Source of the DNA: CAG-390 sp964579135
Lineage (GTDB): Bacteria; Bacillota; Clostridia; Oscillospirales; CAG-272
Direction: 5' to 3'
Assembly (NCBI GenBank): GCA_964579135.1
Contig: CAZOFD010000018.1
Location: 1-31,838 of the forward strand
Length of the DNA stretch: 31,838 nt
Shown: one piece after another, positions 31,775 to 31,838 of the stretch
Layout: each line of letters opens with the position of its first letter
Position numbering within the stretch: the first letter of the stretch is position 1
Position numbers and translations under genes: made by a program
The notes under the pieces: model-generated
What the model was told of the DNA's origin: nothing
What the model saw: the letters and a program-made list of their open reading frames with translations, nothing else
Databases searched by the model: none

Positions 31775-31838
31775 TGGCGGAGGGAGAGGGATTCGAACCC
31801 TCGTGCGATTGCTCGCAAACTGATTTCGAGTCAGCCCC
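31775..31838 (-). tRNA. tRNA-Ser (anticodon CGA), 3' part
   Basis: On the minus strand the anticodon loop CTCGAAA sits between GCTGA and TCAGT, giving anticodon CGA, which reads UCG. A long variable arm follows (TTGCGAGCAATCGCA), typical of class II tRNAs such as Ser. The T arm is GAGGG, TTCGAAT, CCCTC, and the 3' CCA is encoded. The 5' acceptor and D arm lie beyond the window end. Confidence 0.93.

Noticed and set aside
31775..31838. tRNA-Ser as an integration site for the restriction-modification island
   Set aside because: No copy of the tRNA 3' end was found near the other border (29430-29500), and no integrase gene is present.

Overview
The window looks like the chromosome of an anaerobic Clostridia-type bacterium (Bacillota), probably an uncultured, gut-associated lineage. 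The evidence is consistent: strong Shine-Dalgarno sites (AAGGAGG type), standard stop codons, a FeoA/FeoB set with the Cys-rich FeoB-associated small protein, a giant 2-hydroxyacyl-CoA-dehydratase-type activase, an F-type ATP synthase whose c subunit carries sodium-binding residues, and no respiratory genes. Several promoters are exact sigma-A matches (TTGACA, 17-bp spacer, TATAAT) and make the transcription units easy to read.

Layout. Bases 1-254 are the 3' end of a 23S rRNA gene; no 5S gene follows before a terminator near 357-381. A GH13 alpha-1,6-type glucosidase follows (517-2121). On the minus strand, 6080-2266 encodes an ABC exporter made of two different ATPases and one permease. A TetR-family regulator (6239-6820) is divergent from it across a shared promoter region and is followed by an EamA transporter. 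A major facilitator gene with its own promoter ends at 9020. The minus strand from 12487 to 9133 is a ferrous-iron locus: feoA, feoB, a FeoB-associated Cys-rich peptide and a membrane-anchored HMA-domain protein. DtxR-like boxes lie at the feoA promoter and between feoA and feoB. Plus-strand genes at 12677-14856 encode a YhaQ/NatB-like ABC-2 exporter. They are followed by the 1429-residue activase (15224-19513) and a Gly-rich membrane protein with a TPM-like domain (19553-20473). A GH20 hexosaminidase (20528-21736, minus) is divergent from the complete ATP synthase operon atpZ-I-B-E-F-H-A-G-D-C (21994-29348), which ends at a strong terminator.

The last 2.3 kb is visibly AT-richer. It holds a compact type II restriction-modification pair: a C5-cytosine methyltransferase with a fused N-terminal helix-turn-helix, and a convergent probable restriction endonuclease. 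They share a bidirectional terminator. The window ends inside a tRNA-Ser(CGA) gene on the minus strand.

Most of the window is ordinary core genome. The points most worth following are the predicted two-carboxylate sodium rotor of the ATP synthase, the candidate self-regulated HTH-methyltransferase with its unassigned endonuclease, the double metal-box and internal-terminator arrangement of the feo locus, and the orphan activase. I did not find a convincing wholly new system. The restriction-modification pair is the best candidate for an undescribed specificity.
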